Assembly: GCF_041154505.1 (NCBI RefSeq)
Contig: NZ_AP028672.1
Location: 3,078,501 to 3,142,500, forward strand
Source of the DNA: Acidovorax sp. A79
Lineage (GTDB): Bacteria; Pseudomonadota; Gammaproteobacteria; Burkholderiales; Burkholderiaceae_C
Length of the DNA stretch: 64,000 nucleotides
Direction of reading: 5' to 3'
The notes under the pieces are model-generated. The model was given only the letters and a program-made list of their open reading frames with translations, ran no database searches and was not told the DNA's origin. The translations under genes were made by a program, and so were the position numbers. Positions within the stretch are counted from its first letter, which is position 1. Each line of letters starts with the position of its first letter. Below, piece by piece: positions 22,633 through 34,501 of this stretch.

Positions 22633-24510
22633 ATGACGGCTTCTGTCTTTCGACGCCAACCCACCCGCTGGGGCCTGGGCATCGCCGCGCTGGCCCTGCT
22701 GGCCGCCTGCGGCGGCAATGACGGCCCCGGCACGCCGGTGGCCAACCCCGAGCCCGTCGAGCAGTACGTGCCGCCGGAGCCGCCCTCGGGCTACACGCCC
22801 AAGGCCATCAGCTACGCCAACAAGGACATGGTGTCCACCGCCAACCCGCTGGCCACCAAGGCCGGGGTCGACATCCTGGCCAAGGGCGGCACGGCGCTGG
22901 ACGCGGCGATCGCCGTGCAGATGGTGCTGAACCTGGTGGAGCCGCAGTCGTCGGGCATCGGCGGGGGCGCGTTCATGCTGCACTTCGACAAGGGTGCCAA
23001 CAAGCTGCTCGCCTATGACGGCCGCGAAACCGCGCCCAAGGCGGCCACGCCCAATCTCTTCATCGGCGCGGACGGCAAGCCGCTGGCGTTTCTGGCGGCG
23101 GTGGATGGCGGCCTCTCGGTGGGCACGCCCGGCGTGCTGCGCATGCTCGAAGCCGCGCACAAGGTGCACGGCAAGCTGCCCTGGAAGGACCTGTTCGAGC
23201 CCGCGATCCAGCTCAGTGAAAACGGCTTTGCGATCTCGCAGCGCATGAGCGTGTCCATCGCCGGCTCGGCCGCGCGCATCAAGGCGCAGGGCGAGCCCGG
23301 CGCCAGCTACTTCCTCAATGCCGACGGCACGGCCAAGGCGGCCGGCACGCTGCTCAAGAACCCCGAACTGGCCGCCACGCTCAGGACCATTGCCGCGGGC
23401 GGCGCCAACGCGTTCTACCAGGGCGACATCGCCAAGGACATCGTGGCCAAGGTGGCGGGCCACCCCACCAACCCCGGCAAGCTGTCGCTGGACGATCTGA
23501 GCAGCTACACCCACAAGGTGCGCGAGCCCGTCTGCGGCGTGTACCGCACCCAGTACCGCGTGTGCGGCATGCCCGCGCCCAGCTCGGGCGGCATCGCCGT
23601 GCTGCAGACGCTGGGCCTGCTGCAGGGCTTCGACCTGGCGGCCATGAAGCCCAACACGCTGGATGCGGTGCACGTGGTGTCCGAGGCCTACCGCCTGGCC
23701 TATGCCGACCGCGCGCTGTATGTGGCCGACCCTGACTTCGTGAACGTGCCGCAGGCCGGCCTGGTCAACGCCGACTACCTGCGCGAGCGCGCCAAGCTCA
23801 TCAGCCTGAGCAAGAGCATCGGCACCCCCGTGGCGGGCACACCGCCGGGCGTGAGCGGCGTCAAGGGGCAGGACAACTCGCTGGCCCTGCCATCGACCAC
23901 CCACCTGTCCATCATCGACAACGCGGGCAACGCGGTGTCCATGACGACCACCATCGAGAACGGCTTCGGCAGCCTGCAGATGGTGCGGGGCTTCCTGCTG
24001 AACAACCAGCTCACCGACTTCTCGTTCACCGCCACCGACGCTGCAGGCTTGCCCATCGCCAACAGCGTTCAGCCCGGCAAGCGCCCGCGCAGCTCGATGG
24101 CGCCCACGATCATCTTCAACGCGGCCACCGGAGACCTGGAAGGCGCCATCGGCTCGCCCGGCGGCAGCGCCATCATCCAGTACACCGCCAAGAGCATCCT
24201 GGGCATGACGGACTGGGGGCTGAACGTGCAGCAGGCGATCAACCTGCCCAACTTCGGCGCGCAGACCAACGCGACCACGTCCATCGAAAAGGGTTCGGTC
24301 ATCGACACGGCCGCCATCCGCGACGGCCTCAAGGCGCGGGGCCACACCGTGGCGCAGACCGACACCTTCACGAGCGGCCTGCACGGCGCGGTATTCAACG
24401 GCCTGCGGTCCAATGGCAATGCCGGCCTGCTGGCGCGCAACCCCGGCGCGGGCACGTATGCGGGCGGCGCGGACCCGCGCCGTGAGGGCACGGCCCAGGG
24501 CAACAACTGA
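22633..24510 (+). CDS. ggt: Gamma-glutamyltransferase, lipoprotein form
   Basis: The 625-residue precursor carries a lipoprotein signal peptide (ALLAACGG), an uncommon trait for GGT. The large-subunit region has ALDAAIAVQMVLNLVEPQSSGIGGGAFML (SSGIGGG donor-binding loop) and YDGRETAPK (the Arg that binds the glutamate carboxylate). The autoprocessing site is Thr422 in LPSTTHLSIID, and the small subunit contains RPRSSMAPTIIF and GSPGG, the oxyanion-hole loop. It cleaves gamma-glutamyl bonds of glutathione and related peptides in the periplasm after maturing to a heterodimer. AAGGACC precedes the ATG. The divergent Lrp/AsnC regulator probably controls it. Confidence 0.93.
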   Translation: MTASVFRRQPTRWGLGIAALALLAACGGNDGPGTPVANPEPVEQYVPPEPPSGYTPKAISYANKDMVSTANPLATKAGVDILAKGGTALDAAIAVQMVLNLVEPQSSGIGGGAFMLHFDKGANKLLAYDGRETAPKAATPNLFIGADGKPLAFLAAVDGGLSVGTPGVLRMLEAAHKVHGKLPWKDLFEPAIQLSENGFAISQRMSVSIAGSAARIKAQGEPGASYFLNADGTAKAAGTLLKNPELAATLRTIAAGGANAFYQGDIAKDIVAKVAGHPTNPGKLSLDDLSSYTHKVREPVCGVYRTQYRVCGMPAPSSGGIAVLQTLGLLQGFDLAAMKPNTLDAVHVVSEAYRLAYADRALYVADPDFVNVPQAGLVNADYLRERAKLISLSKSIGTPVAGTPPGVSGVKGQDNSLALPSTTHLSIIDNAGNAVSMTTTIENGFGSLQMVRGFLLNNQLTDFSFTATDAAGLPIANSVQPGKRPRSSMAPTIIFNAATGDLEGAIGSPGGSAIIQYTAKSILGMTDWGLNVQQAINLPNFGAQTNATTSIEKGSVIDTAAIRDGLKARGHTVAQTDTFTSGLHGAVFNGLRSNGNAGLLARNPGAGTYAGGADPRREGTAQGNN

Positions 24511-24687
24511 GGACACCGTGGCGGCCTGAGCCGCCACGGCGGCACCGCAGTGCGGTGTCCCTTGGGAAAATGCCCCTGGCGTAGGATGGATGGTGGGTTT
24601 TCGCTATTCAAAATATAGCAACTGCCGCCGCCATACCCTGGGGCTGCTCCGGTGCCGCTGCTCCAGGCGGCACCGCCTGCCAGGGCA

Positions 24688-25740
24688 TCAATCCGGTGTG
24701 CCGTCGCGCGGCTCGGCCGCCTTGCGCGCCCATTCGCGCGCCAGGGCCGCGTTGCGCGGCACGCCTTCTCCGCGGGCGTACATCAGCGACAGGTTTCGCT
24801 GGGCCTTGGCATGTCCCTGCCCGGCCGCCTGCTGGTACCAGTGCACGGCCTGCTTCTTGTCCCGTGCCACGCCGTCGCCTTCGTCATAGGACACGGCCAG
24901 ATTGAACTGGGCCTTGGCATGGTCCTGCCCGGCCGCCTGGCGGTACCAGTGCACGGCCTCCTTCTTGTCCTGGGCGATGCCCTCGCCCGCGTCGTAGGCG
25001 AGCCCCAGGTGGTACTGCGCGGATGCAAGGTCGTTCTCCGCCGCGCGCCGGTACCAGTGCACGGCCTGCGCCAGGTCCTTGGGCACCCCGTCACCGTGGT
25101 AGAACGCCATGCCGAGCTGGAACTGCGATTCGGGATGGTCCTTCTCGGCGGCCTTGCGGTACCACTGCACGGCCTGCCGGGGGTCTTTGTCGACCCCCTC
25201 GCCCTTGTCGTACGAAATGCCCAGGTTGTACTGCGCATCGAGGTGGCCCTGGGCCGCCGCCTTGCGGTACCACTCCACCGCCTTGCGGAAGTCCTGCGGC
25301 ACCCCCTCGGCCTTGTCATAGGACACCGCCAGGTTGTATTGCGCCTGGGCGTGGCCGAGGTCCGCCGCCTTGCGGTACCACTGGGCGGCCTGCACCCGGT
25401 CCTGCGGCACGCCCAGCCCCTCGTCGTAGGACACGCCCAGCTCGTACATCGCATCCGTGTGGCCCTGCTGGGCGGCCTTGAGGTACCAGCCCACCGCCGT
25501 GGCTTCGTTCAGCGCCACGCCGCGGCCTGCGTCGTACATGCGGCCGAGGTGGTACTGGGCGTCTGCATGGCCGGCCTGCGCGGCGGGACGCAATTCCTTC
25601 AGGGCTGTGGCGTATTCCCCGCGCTCATAGGCGCGGACTCCCTCTTTCGGGCCCGCCGCGGCGGGCCCTGCGGCGCACAGCAGCGCACCCAGGCAGGCGG
25701 CGGACACGAGGGAGGACAAGGAGGGGGGCAGACGTGGCAT
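24688..25740 (-). CDS. Secreted Sel1-repeat protein with eight repeats
   Basis: The 350-residue product from ATG 25740 has a signal peptide (LVSAACLGALLCAAGPAAAG) and then tandem 36-residue Sel1-like repeats. Their conserved core AQYxLGxxYDxGxGVxxDxxxAVxWYRKAA is seen eight times, with starts spaced by 36 residues. The C-terminus ends ALAREWARKAAEPRDGTPD. Such solenoids mediate protein-protein contacts. Repeats 3, 4 and 7 are nearly identical (AQ(Y/F)NLA/GxSYD), which points to recent internal duplication. No partner gene is evident; the LysR gene upstream is separated by 245 bases. Confidence 0.9.
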   Translation of the reverse strand: MPRLPPSLSSLVSAACLGALLCAAGPAAAGPKEGVRAYERGEYATALKELRPAAQAGHADAQYHLGRMYDAGRGVALNEATAVGWYLKAAQQGHTDAMYELGVSYDEGLGVPQDRVQAAQWYRKAADLGHAQAQYNLAVSYDKAEGVPQDFRKAVEWYRKAAAQGHLDAQYNLGISYDKGEGVDKDPRQAVQWYRKAAEKDHPESQFQLGMAFYHGDGVPKDLAQAVHWYRRAAENDLASAQYHLGLAYDAGEGIAQDKKEAVHWYRQAAGQDHAKAQFNLAVSYDEGDGVARDKKQAVHWYQQAAGQGHAKAQRNLSLMYARGEGVPRNAALAREWARKAAEPRDGTPD

Positions 25741-25985
25741 AAAAAGTAGATGGGGCGATGGGCCTGGGGGCGGCCAGAAAAACGCGGATGCGGACAAGCA
25801 GGGGCCCGCCGTTCGGCGCCGCCCACCTGCCACCGGGGGGCGCAGCAGGGCACGGCGGGGACGGCGCGCGGCACCGGCGGCGGCGCCAGTGTGCCCGCAC
25901 GCATCGGCCGTGTGGGGTTTGTTGCTGCCAGTTACACGTGGGCGCCGCAGCGCGAGATCGCCATGGCCAACCGGTCCCCCCGGCG

Positions 25986-26906
25986 TCAGGGCGTGCCCTG
26001 CCGCGCCAGCGTGTTGAGCAGCGCGGTGAAGGTGGCCGTGGGCCCCATGTTGTCCGCCGAGCGGTACACCAGGGTGAGCGGCACGTCCAGCCGCCCGCCG
26101 TCCACCAGCGGGCGGTACGCGATCGCGTGGCGGTGCACGCCCACCATCGACGACGGCACCACCGAGATGCCGGTGCCCGCCGCCACGAGATTCAGGTTGG
26201 TCAGCATGCGCGCAACTTCCGCCACCACCCGGGGGCGCACGCCTTCCTCGTCGCACAGGGCCAGCAGGTTGGCGTACAGGCCCGGGGCACCAGGACGGCG
26301 CACCAGGATCATGGGCTCGCCCTCCAGGTCCGCGATGCGGATGGCCAGCGGCTTGCCGCGCCGCTGGCGCAGCGCCAGCGGGTGGTCGATGGGCAGGGCC
26401 ACCATGGCGGGCTCGTGCTGCAGGGTGTCGAACGCCAGGCCCTCGGGGCGGGCCACCGGCACGCGCAGCAGGCCGCAATGCAGGCGGCTCTCGGCCACGG
26501 CCTCGGTGATCTCGGCGGCGTTGTTCTCGCCGATCTCCAGCACCAGACCGGGGTGCCGCGCGCGGCACTCGCGCAGGGCGAATGGCGTGAACTCGTGCGC
26601 GGCCGCCGAGCTGGTGAAGGCGATGGCCAAGCGCCCGGTCTTGCCCTCGGCCAGCAACTGCATGCGGCCTTGCAGCGCATCGAAGTCGTGCACCAGGCGC
26701 GTGGCGTCGGCCTGCAGCGCGCGGCCCGCTTCGGTCAGTGCCACGCCCTTGGCATGGCGTTTGAACAGGGCCATGCCCACGGTGCTTTCGAGCGCCTTGA
26801 TCTGCTGGCTCAGCGGTGGCTGGGCCATGCCCAGCTGCTCGGCGGCGCGGGTCATGTGCCCGGCTTCTGCCACGGCGAGAAAGTAGCGGAGCTGGCGGAT
26901 GTCCAT
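25986..26906 (-). CDS. LysR-family regulator, BenM/CatM-like
   Basis: The 306-residue product begins MDIRQLRYFLAVAEAGHMTRAAEQLGMAQPPLSQQIKALE, the characteristic HTH of the BenM/CatM/AlsR subgroup (Q-P-P-L-S-Q-Q-I-K-x-L-E). The effector domain continues from GRLAIAFTSSAAAHEFTPFAL. It is divergent from a lipoprotein hydrolase gene 146 bases away, and a GCAAATC/GATTTGC inverted repeat lies in between. I infer that it regulates that hydrolase in response to an unknown ligand. Confidence 0.9.
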   Translation of the reverse strand: MDIRQLRYFLAVAEAGHMTRAAEQLGMAQPPLSQQIKALESTVGMALFKRHAKGVALTEAGRALQADATRLVHDFDALQGRMQLLAEGKTGRLAIAFTSSAAAHEFTPFALRECRARHPGLVLEIGENNAAEITEAVAESRLHCGLLRVPVARPEGLAFDTLQHEPAMVALPIDHPLALRQRRGKPLAIRIADLEGEPMILVRRPGAPGLYANLLALCDEEGVRPRVVAEVARMLTNLNLVAAGTGISVVPSSMVGVHRHAIAYRPLVDGGRLDVPLTLVYRSADNMGPTATFTALLNTLARQGTP

Positions 26907-26942
26907 GTCAGCAGTGCAATGGCTCAGGGAGCGGGTTCATAT

Positions 26943-26971
26943 GCAAATCGTATCGGATATTGGAGATTTGC
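26943..26971. promoter_or_regulatory. Candidate LysR operator GCAAATC-N15-GATTTGC
   Basis: Seven-base perfect arms with a 15-base spacer are placed 37 bases upstream of the LysR start and 81 bases upstream of the divergent hydrolase. Length and AT-rich centre (TATCGGATATTGGA) fit a LysR tetramer site. Confidence 0.5.
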
Positions 26972-27051
26972 CTATTTGACGTATCGGAGCCCCGTTTCTA
27001 CGATGCGCAGCAGCTGCCCACCGCCACCATCATTTCAACGGAGACCTTCCC

Positions 27052-28437
27052 ATGACTGCTTTGCCGCCGCTTCGCGCCTGGCCACGCCGGACCGTGGCCG
27101 TACCGGCCGCCCTGGCAGCCGCCGTCTTTTTGGCTGGCTGCGCGCCGGTTGTCACCCAACCCCAGGCGGTGGCGGAGGCCGCACCCGTCGCCACGCCCTG
27201 CCCCAAGGACCTGGCGCCCATTGCCCGCTGCCTGTCGGGCCAGGATTCCGCAGGGGCTTACTACTTCATCGCCATGCCGCAGCAGTGGAACGGCCACCTG
27301 GTGCTGCACGCCCACGGCGGCCCGGCGCTGGGCGCGCCCAGGATGGAGCGCGCGGTGGAGGACCTGGAGCGCTGGTCCATCATGGTCCGTGCGGGCTACG
27401 CCTGGGCGGGCAGCACCTTCCGCCAGGGCGGCGTGGGGGTGCGCGCGGCGGCGGAAGATACCGAGCGCCTGCGCAAGATCTTCGTGCAGCAGGTGGCCCG
27501 GCCGCAGCGTACCATCCTGCACGGCCAGTCGTGGGGCGCCAGCGTGGCGGCCAAGGGGGCCGAGATGTTCCAGGCCACGGCCGGCGGCCAGCGCCCCTAC
27601 GATGCCGTGCTGCTGACCAGCGGCGTGCTCGCGGGCGGCACCCGCTCGTACGACTTCCGCACCGATCTGCGCGTGGTCTACCAGTACCTGTGCAACAACC
27701 ACCCCCGCCCCACCGAGGCGGCGTACCCGCTCAACATCGGCCTGCCGCGCGATGCGGCCATGACGCAGGCGGATCTGGCGGCGCGCGTGAACGAATGCCT
27801 GGCGCTGAACCGGCCCGCTGCAGAGCGCACGCCCGAGCAGCAGCGCAAGGTCAAGACCATCGTGGATGTGATCCGCATCCCCGCCAGCTCCATCCAGGGC
27901 CACATGAACTGGGCCACGTTCCACTACCGCGACGTGGTGCAGCACCGCACCGGTGGCGCGAGCCCGTTTGGCAACCGGGGCGTGCAGTACAAGGGCTCTC
28001 CCGACGATGCGGCCCTGAACGCCGCCGTGCTGCGCTACCGCGCGGACCCGGCCGCCGTGGCGCGGTTTGCGCAGGACACGGACCTCGGTGGCCGCATTCC
28101 CGTGCCCGTGCTCACCGTGAAAGGCGTGGAGGACCCCACGGCCTTTGTCGAGCTGGATGCGGCTTTCAAGGCCACCATGGAGCAGGGCGGCAGCGCGGCG
28201 CGCCTGGTGCAGACCTTCACCCAGCACCATACCCACAGCTACCTGAGCGATCCCACCTACCCGGCGCTGATGTCCGCCTTGCTGCGCTGGGTGGACGAGG
28301 GCGTGAAGCCCACGCCCGAGGGTATCGCTGCGCAGTGCCCGGCCTTCGAGGCGCAGTTCGGCAAGGGCTGTGCGTTCCTGCCTGCTTACCTGCCCGCGGC
28401 GCTGAACACCCGCGTGGCCGACCGCGACCGGCCCTGA
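27052..28437 (+). CDS. Alpha/beta-hydrolase lipoprotein
   Basis: The 461-residue product starts at ATG 27052 after CGGAGACC. The lipobox is VFLAGC. The hydrolase domain has HAHGGPALGA (oxyanion region), the nucleophile elbow ILHGQSWGASVAAKG (Ser in GQSWG), a lid insertion at about residues 215-340 and a C-terminal QTFTQHHTHSYLSDP with candidate catalytic histidines. It resembles large secreted esterase/amidase-type hydrolases; the substrate is unknown. Expression is probably controlled by the divergent LysR regulator. A strong bidirectional terminator follows about 100 bases after its stop. Confidence 0.8.
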   Translation: MTALPPLRAWPRRTVAVPAALAAAVFLAGCAPVVTQPQAVAEAAPVATPCPKDLAPIARCLSGQDSAGAYYFIAMPQQWNGHLVLHAHGGPALGAPRMERAVEDLERWSIMVRAGYAWAGSTFRQGGVGVRAAAEDTERLRKIFVQQVARPQRTILHGQSWGASVAAKGAEMFQATAGGQRPYDAVLLTSGVLAGGTRSYDFRTDLRVVYQYLCNNHPRPTEAAYPLNIGLPRDAAMTQADLAARVNECLALNRPAAERTPEQQRKVKTIVDVIRIPASSIQGHMNWATFHYRDVVQHRTGGASPFGNRGVQYKGSPDDAALNAAVLRYRADPAAVARFAQDTDLGGRIPVPVLTVKGVEDPTAFVELDAAFKATMEQGGSAARLVQTFTQHHTHSYLSDPTYPALMSALLRWVDEGVKPTPEGIAAQCPAFEAQFGKGCAFLPAYLPAALNTRVADRDRP

Positions 28438-28540
28438 TCCTGGGGCGGTAGCCACGCCACTTACTTGTCTCCACCGCCTGCGACATGAACGGTGGCTCCG
28501 CTGCGGGCCGCCTTGTCATCCTGGTGCGGTCGGGCAATGA

Positions 28541-28569
28541 AAAAAGGCCCCGACGGGCGGGGCCTTTTT
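28541..28569. terminator. Bidirectional rho-independent terminator
   Basis: AAAAAGGCCCC at 28541-28551 and GGGGCCTTTTT at 28559-28569 form an 11-base-pair stem with a seven-base loop, giving a T-run on both strands. It sits between the convergent hydrolase (ends 28437) and isocitrate dehydrogenase (ends 28596) genes and can end both transcripts. Confidence 0.9.
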
Positions 28570-28595
28570 AGGGGGCGGGCGGCTTGGCTGGTTGT

Positions 28596-30833
<2,238 letters not shown>

Positions 30834-31033
30834 GGCTTGTCTCACGAAACAGAGTATGTAAATGTCCCCGGCCGGGTCGCAGCGGGGCCAAACGCGGATG
30901 CTCTCTGATTCTCCTTCCTTGCGGCGTTCCGTGCCCCCTGTTTTTGCAATCGAATCCCATAATGCAAAATTTACCGGCGGGTAAAGCCTTTTTTTTCATG
31001 GCGGGCCCGGCCGAGGCGCCCCTGAAACGCGGC

Positions 31034-31762
31034 TCAGGCGCTGGCCGGCCGGCGCGGCACTTCGCGGACCCGGTCTCCAGCCACCGCGAACCGCCGCGCG
31101 GACGGGGGCACCGGCTGGCTGGACATGCCCGTGAAAGCCCCGAACGCGGGCAGCACCAGAAGCCCCGGCTGCCACGCGAAGCAGGGCAGGCGGACCGTGT
31201 CCCGCGCAGGACCCTGCAAGGTGGCCACCGGGTGCCAATGCCCTGCCAGCACCGTATCGCCCGGCCCCGCCTGCGGATGGTGGCAGGCCAGCACCCCGGC
31301 CCCCTCCACGGGCCGCCAGGGCTCATCGGCCACATCGACGCCGAGCGGCGCGGGTGGGTCGCCCGCATGCAGGTCGTGGTTGCCGCGCACCAGGGTCATG
31401 GCGATGTGCGCGTGGTGCTTGCGCCAGGGCAACAGCTGGTTCCATAGCCGCTCGTCCGCACCGCTGCGGGCGTGCAGAAAGTCGCCCAGAAAGACCAGGT
31501 GCCCGGCGCCCGTGGCCGCCAGCACCGCGTCGAGCCGGGCCAGGTTGTCGGCCGTGGTGCCATGCGGCACGGGCTGGCCCGCGCGGCGGAAGGTGGCGGC
31601 CTTGCCGAAGTGCACGTCGGCCACGAAGGCCGTGCGCGCGGCGGGCCACCACACGGCGCGCTGGGGCAGCAGCCACAGGGCAGCGCCGCAGGGCAGGGTG
31701 ATGGCCTGGGCGCCTGGGGGAGGTGCGGTGGGTGAAGGGGCGAAAGAAGGGTCTGTGTTCAC
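31034..31762 (-). CDS. pdeM: Ligase-associated phosphoesterase PdeM
   Basis: The 242-residue product is a calcineurin-like metallophosphoesterase with the full ligand set: FVADVHFGK (Asp, His), FLGDFLHAR (Asp), VRGNHDLH (Asn, His) and AGHWHP (His). These match the PdeM type of ligase-associated DNA damage response nucleases, of about 220 residues. The start is uncertain: GTG 31762 is used here, TTG 31768 is possible. It begins 24 bases after the helicase stop and is the last gene of the four-gene repair operon. The family is assigned by sequence models to DNA end or phosphodiester processing. Confidence 0.88.
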   Translation of the reverse strand: MNTDPSFAPSPTAPPPGAQAITLPCGAALWLLPQRAVWWPAARTAFVADVHFGKAATFRRAGQPVPHGTTADNLARLDAVLAATGAGHLVFLGDFLHARSGADERLWNQLLPWRKHHAHIAMTLVRGNHDLHAGDPPAPLGVDVADEPWRPVEGAGVLACHHPQAGPGDTVLAGHWHPVATLQGPARDTVRLPCFAWQPGLLVLPAFGAFTGMSSQPVPPSARRFAVAGDRVREVPRRPASA

Positions 31763-31786
31763 GGGCAAGGTCGGTCGTCGAGGTGC

Positions 31787-34501
31787 TCAGAATCCATGGC
31801 GCCTTCTCGGTCGGCGGGGCGTGTCGCCGGCATCGCCTCGGCGCGCGCGCCGAGGCGATGCGGTGGCCCCGTCGGGCACGTCCCAGGCCATGTCGGCCGG
31901 GGCCACGGGATGGTCGGCGTGGTGGGTGCCGGTGGTGTCGTCGGCGGCTTTCTCCAGCGCTTGCACCATGCGCGCCAGGCGGTCGGCAAGCGTTTCGGTG
32001 CTCAGGCGCTCGCGAAAGCGCTCCACCATCAGCGGCAGGGCGAATGGGGTGGGGCGCGTGAGGGCATGGATGGAAAGGGTTTGCGCCTGCATGCCGCGCA
32101 GGGTGCGGGCCAGGCGCTCCATGTCCAGCTCGTTGGCCAGCAGCTCGGCGCGGGCCTGGGCCAGCAGCAGGTTGTCCGGGTCGTACTGGGCGAACACGTC
32201 GTAGTACAGCGAGGACGATGCCTGCAGCTGGCGGCTGCTGCGCTGCTCGCCCGGGTGGCTTTGAAAGATGAGGCCCGCGATGCGCGCGATCTCGCGAAAG
32301 CGCCGGCGTGCCATCTCGGTCGCGTTCAGGCTGGCCAGCACTTCGTCCTCCAGCCCGCTGCCGATGGTGGTGTGCGTGCCCTCGCCGATCAGGCGCGGCA
32401 GCAGCGCGGCCCAGTCCACGGGCTTGGCGGACAGCAGCTCCAGCCCGTAGTCGTTGACCGCGATGGAGAAGGTGTTGGGCACCTGCTGCGACGCGCGCCA
32501 GGCCAGCAGCCCCGCCAGGCCCAGGTGCACCAGGCGGCCGGCCAGCGGGTACAGGTACAGGTGCCAGCCCTCGCGGGTGTGCAGGGTTTCGGCCACCAGG
32601 CGGCCGGGCGTGGGCAGGGCCGACCAGGCGTGCTGCAGCGCGAGCAGCGGCTGGGCGCACAACATCTCGGGCGAGGCGTACACACCGCGCTCGGCCTGCT
32701 CCAGCATCTCCAGCATGGCGTCGGCCAGCGTGTTCGACAGCGGCATGCGCCCGCCGTTCCAGCGCGGCAACGCGGCGCTGCCCTTGGGCGCCACGCGCAC
32801 GTAGGCGGTCATCTGCTGGGTGCGCACCAGCTCCAGCAGGCGGCCCGCGAACATGAACACGTCGCCCTTGCACAGCCGCGCGATGAAGCTCTCTTCCACC
32901 GACCCCAGTCGCCCGCCGCTCACGAACTGCACCTGCATGCTGGCGTCGCTCACGATGGTGCCGATGTTGCTGCGGTGCCGGCGCGCCAGCCGCGCATCGG
33001 GCACGCGCCACACCCCTTCCTCGTCAGGCACGGCGCGCTGGAAGTCGGGGTAGATGGCCAGCGAGGCGCCGCCCTGGCGCACGAACTGCAAGGCCCATTG
33101 CCAGTCGTTGTCGGCCAGTGCCGCATAGGCCGGCGCGCGGCGCACTTCGGCCAGCAGCTCGGCAGGCACGAAGCCGCCGCCCAGGGCAATGGTGACCAGG
33201 TGCTGCACCAGCACATCGAGCGGTGCGCGCGGCGTGTGCCGGTCTTCGATGCGGCCCTGGGCCAGCGCGTGGCGCGCGGCGGCGGCCTCCACCAGCTCCA
33301 GGCTGTGCGTGGGCACCAGCGTGATGCTCGACGTGCGCCCCGGCGCGTGGCCCGAGCGGCCCGCGCGCTGCACCAGCCGCCCCACGCCCTTGGCCGAGCC
33401 GATCTGCAGCACCTGCTCCACGGGCAGAAAGTCCACGCCCAGGTCCAGGCTCGACGTGCAGACCACGGCCTTGAGCAGGCCGGCCTTGAGCCCGTTCTCC
33501 ACCCAGGCGCGCACCTCCTGGCCCAGCGATCCGTGGTGCAGCGCGATGGTGCCCGCCCAGTCGGGCCGCGCCTCCAGCAGCGCCTGGTACCAGCGCTCGG
33601 CCTGCGAACGGGTGTTGGTGAAGACCAGGGTGGACGTACAGGCCTCGATGGACTGCACCACCTGCGGCAGCAGCGCCAGGCCCATGTGGCCGGCCCAGGC
33701 AAAGCGGTCCACCTTGGCCGGCAGCATCACGTCGACCTGCAGCGCCTTGTCGATACGGCCCTGTACCAGCACGGCGGGCGGCACTGCGGGGGCATCGTGG
33801 ACCAGGCGGGGCAGCAGCGTATCCAGCGCCTCCTGCAGGTTGCCCAGCGTGGCCGACATGCCCCACACCTGCAGCGCAGGGTTCCAGCCCGACAGGCGCG
33901 CCAGCGCCAGCTGCGCCTGCACGCCGCGCTTGTTGCCCACCAGCTCGTGCCACTCGTCCACCACCACCAGCCGCACGTGGCGCAGGCGCTCGTGCGCATC
34001 GGCCCGCGCCAGCAGCAGCGAGACGCTCTCGGGCGTGGTCACCAGCAGCGTGGGCAGGCGGCGGTCCTGCGCGGCGCGCTCGCCACTGGCGGTGTCGCCG
34101 GTGCGCAGGCCGCTGGACCAGTCCGGCGCCAGGTCGGGCAGGGGCTCTACCAGCGCACGCAGCGTGTCGGCGGCCAGGGCGCGCATGGGGGTGATCCACA
34201 GCACCGTGAGCGGCGGCGCCGCCGCGCGGCGTGTGCGCAGGGCCGTGCGCGCACTGGCGTCCGCCGTGGGTGCCACGGGCGCGCCTGCCAGCGCCAGGTG
34301 CTGCAGCGCACCCAGCCACACGGCATAGGTCTTGCCCGCGCCGGTGGTGGCGTGCAGCAGGCCCGAGCGGCCCTCGCCCATGGCGCGCCACACCTCCTGC
34401 TGGAAGCCGAAGGGCTGCCAGCCGCGCGTGGCCATCCAGCCTGCGGCCGCGCTCGCGGCCACGGTGGGCAGCGGCTTGCGCGGACGGCGCGCCGTGCTCA
34501 T
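31787..34501 (-). CDS. Ligase-associated Lhr-like DEXH-box DNA helicase
   Basis: The 904-residue product from ATG 34501 is a superfamily-2 helicase. It has Walker A ATTGAGKT (52-58), motif Ia ITPMRALA, motif II DEWH (182-185), motif [22 protein letters not shown], motif [14 protein letters not shown] and motif [12 protein letters not shown]. The region beyond about residue 480 is the Lhr-type winged-helix/beta-barrel extension ([25 protein letters not shown]). Lhr-Core helicases unwind 3'-tailed DNA/RNA. The start overlaps the ligase stop by four bases (ATGA). The C-terminal 30 residues are basic ([21 protein letters not shown]). Confidence 0.93.
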   Translation of the reverse strand: MSTARRPRKPLPTVAASAAAGWMATRGWQPFGFQQEVWRAMGEGRSGLLHATTGAGKTYAVWLGALQHLALAGAPVAPTADASARTALRTRRAAAPPLTVLWITPMRALAADTLRALVEPLPDLAPDWSSGLRTGDTASGERAAQDRRLPTLLVTTPESVSLLLARADAHERLRHVRLVVVDEWHELVGNKRGVQAQLALARLSGWNPALQVWGMSATLGNLQEALDTLLPRLVHDAPAVPPAVLVQGRIDKALQVDVMLPAKVDRFAWAGHMGLALLPQVVQSIEACTSTLVFTNTRSQAERWYQALLEARPDWAGTIALHHGSLGQEVRAWVENGLKAGLLKAVVCTSSLDLGVDFLPVEQVLQIGSAKGVGRLVQRAGRSGHAPGRTSSITLVPTHSLELVEAAAARHALAQGRIEDRHTPRAPLDVLVQHLVTIALGGGFVPAELLAEVRRAPAYAALADNDWQWALQFVRQGGASLAIYPDFQRAVPDEEGVWRVPDARLARRHRSNIGTIVSDASMQVQFVSGGRLGSVEESFIARLCKGDVFMFAGRLLELVRTQQMTAYVRVAPKGSAALPRWNGGRMPLSNTLADAMLEMLEQAERGVYASPEMLCAQPLLALQHAWSALPTPGRLVAETLHTREGWHLYLYPLAGRLVHLGLAGLLAWRASQQVPNTFSIAVNDYGLELLSAKPVDWAALLPRLIGEGTHTTIGSGLEDEVLASLNATEMARRRFREIARIAGLIFQSHPGEQRSSRQLQASSSLYYDVFAQYDPDNLLLAQARAELLANELDMERLARTLRGMQAQTLSIHALTRPTPFALPLMVERFRERLSTETLADRLARMVQALEKAADDTTGTHHADHPVAPADMAWDVPDGATASPRRARRGDAGDTPRRPRRRHGF

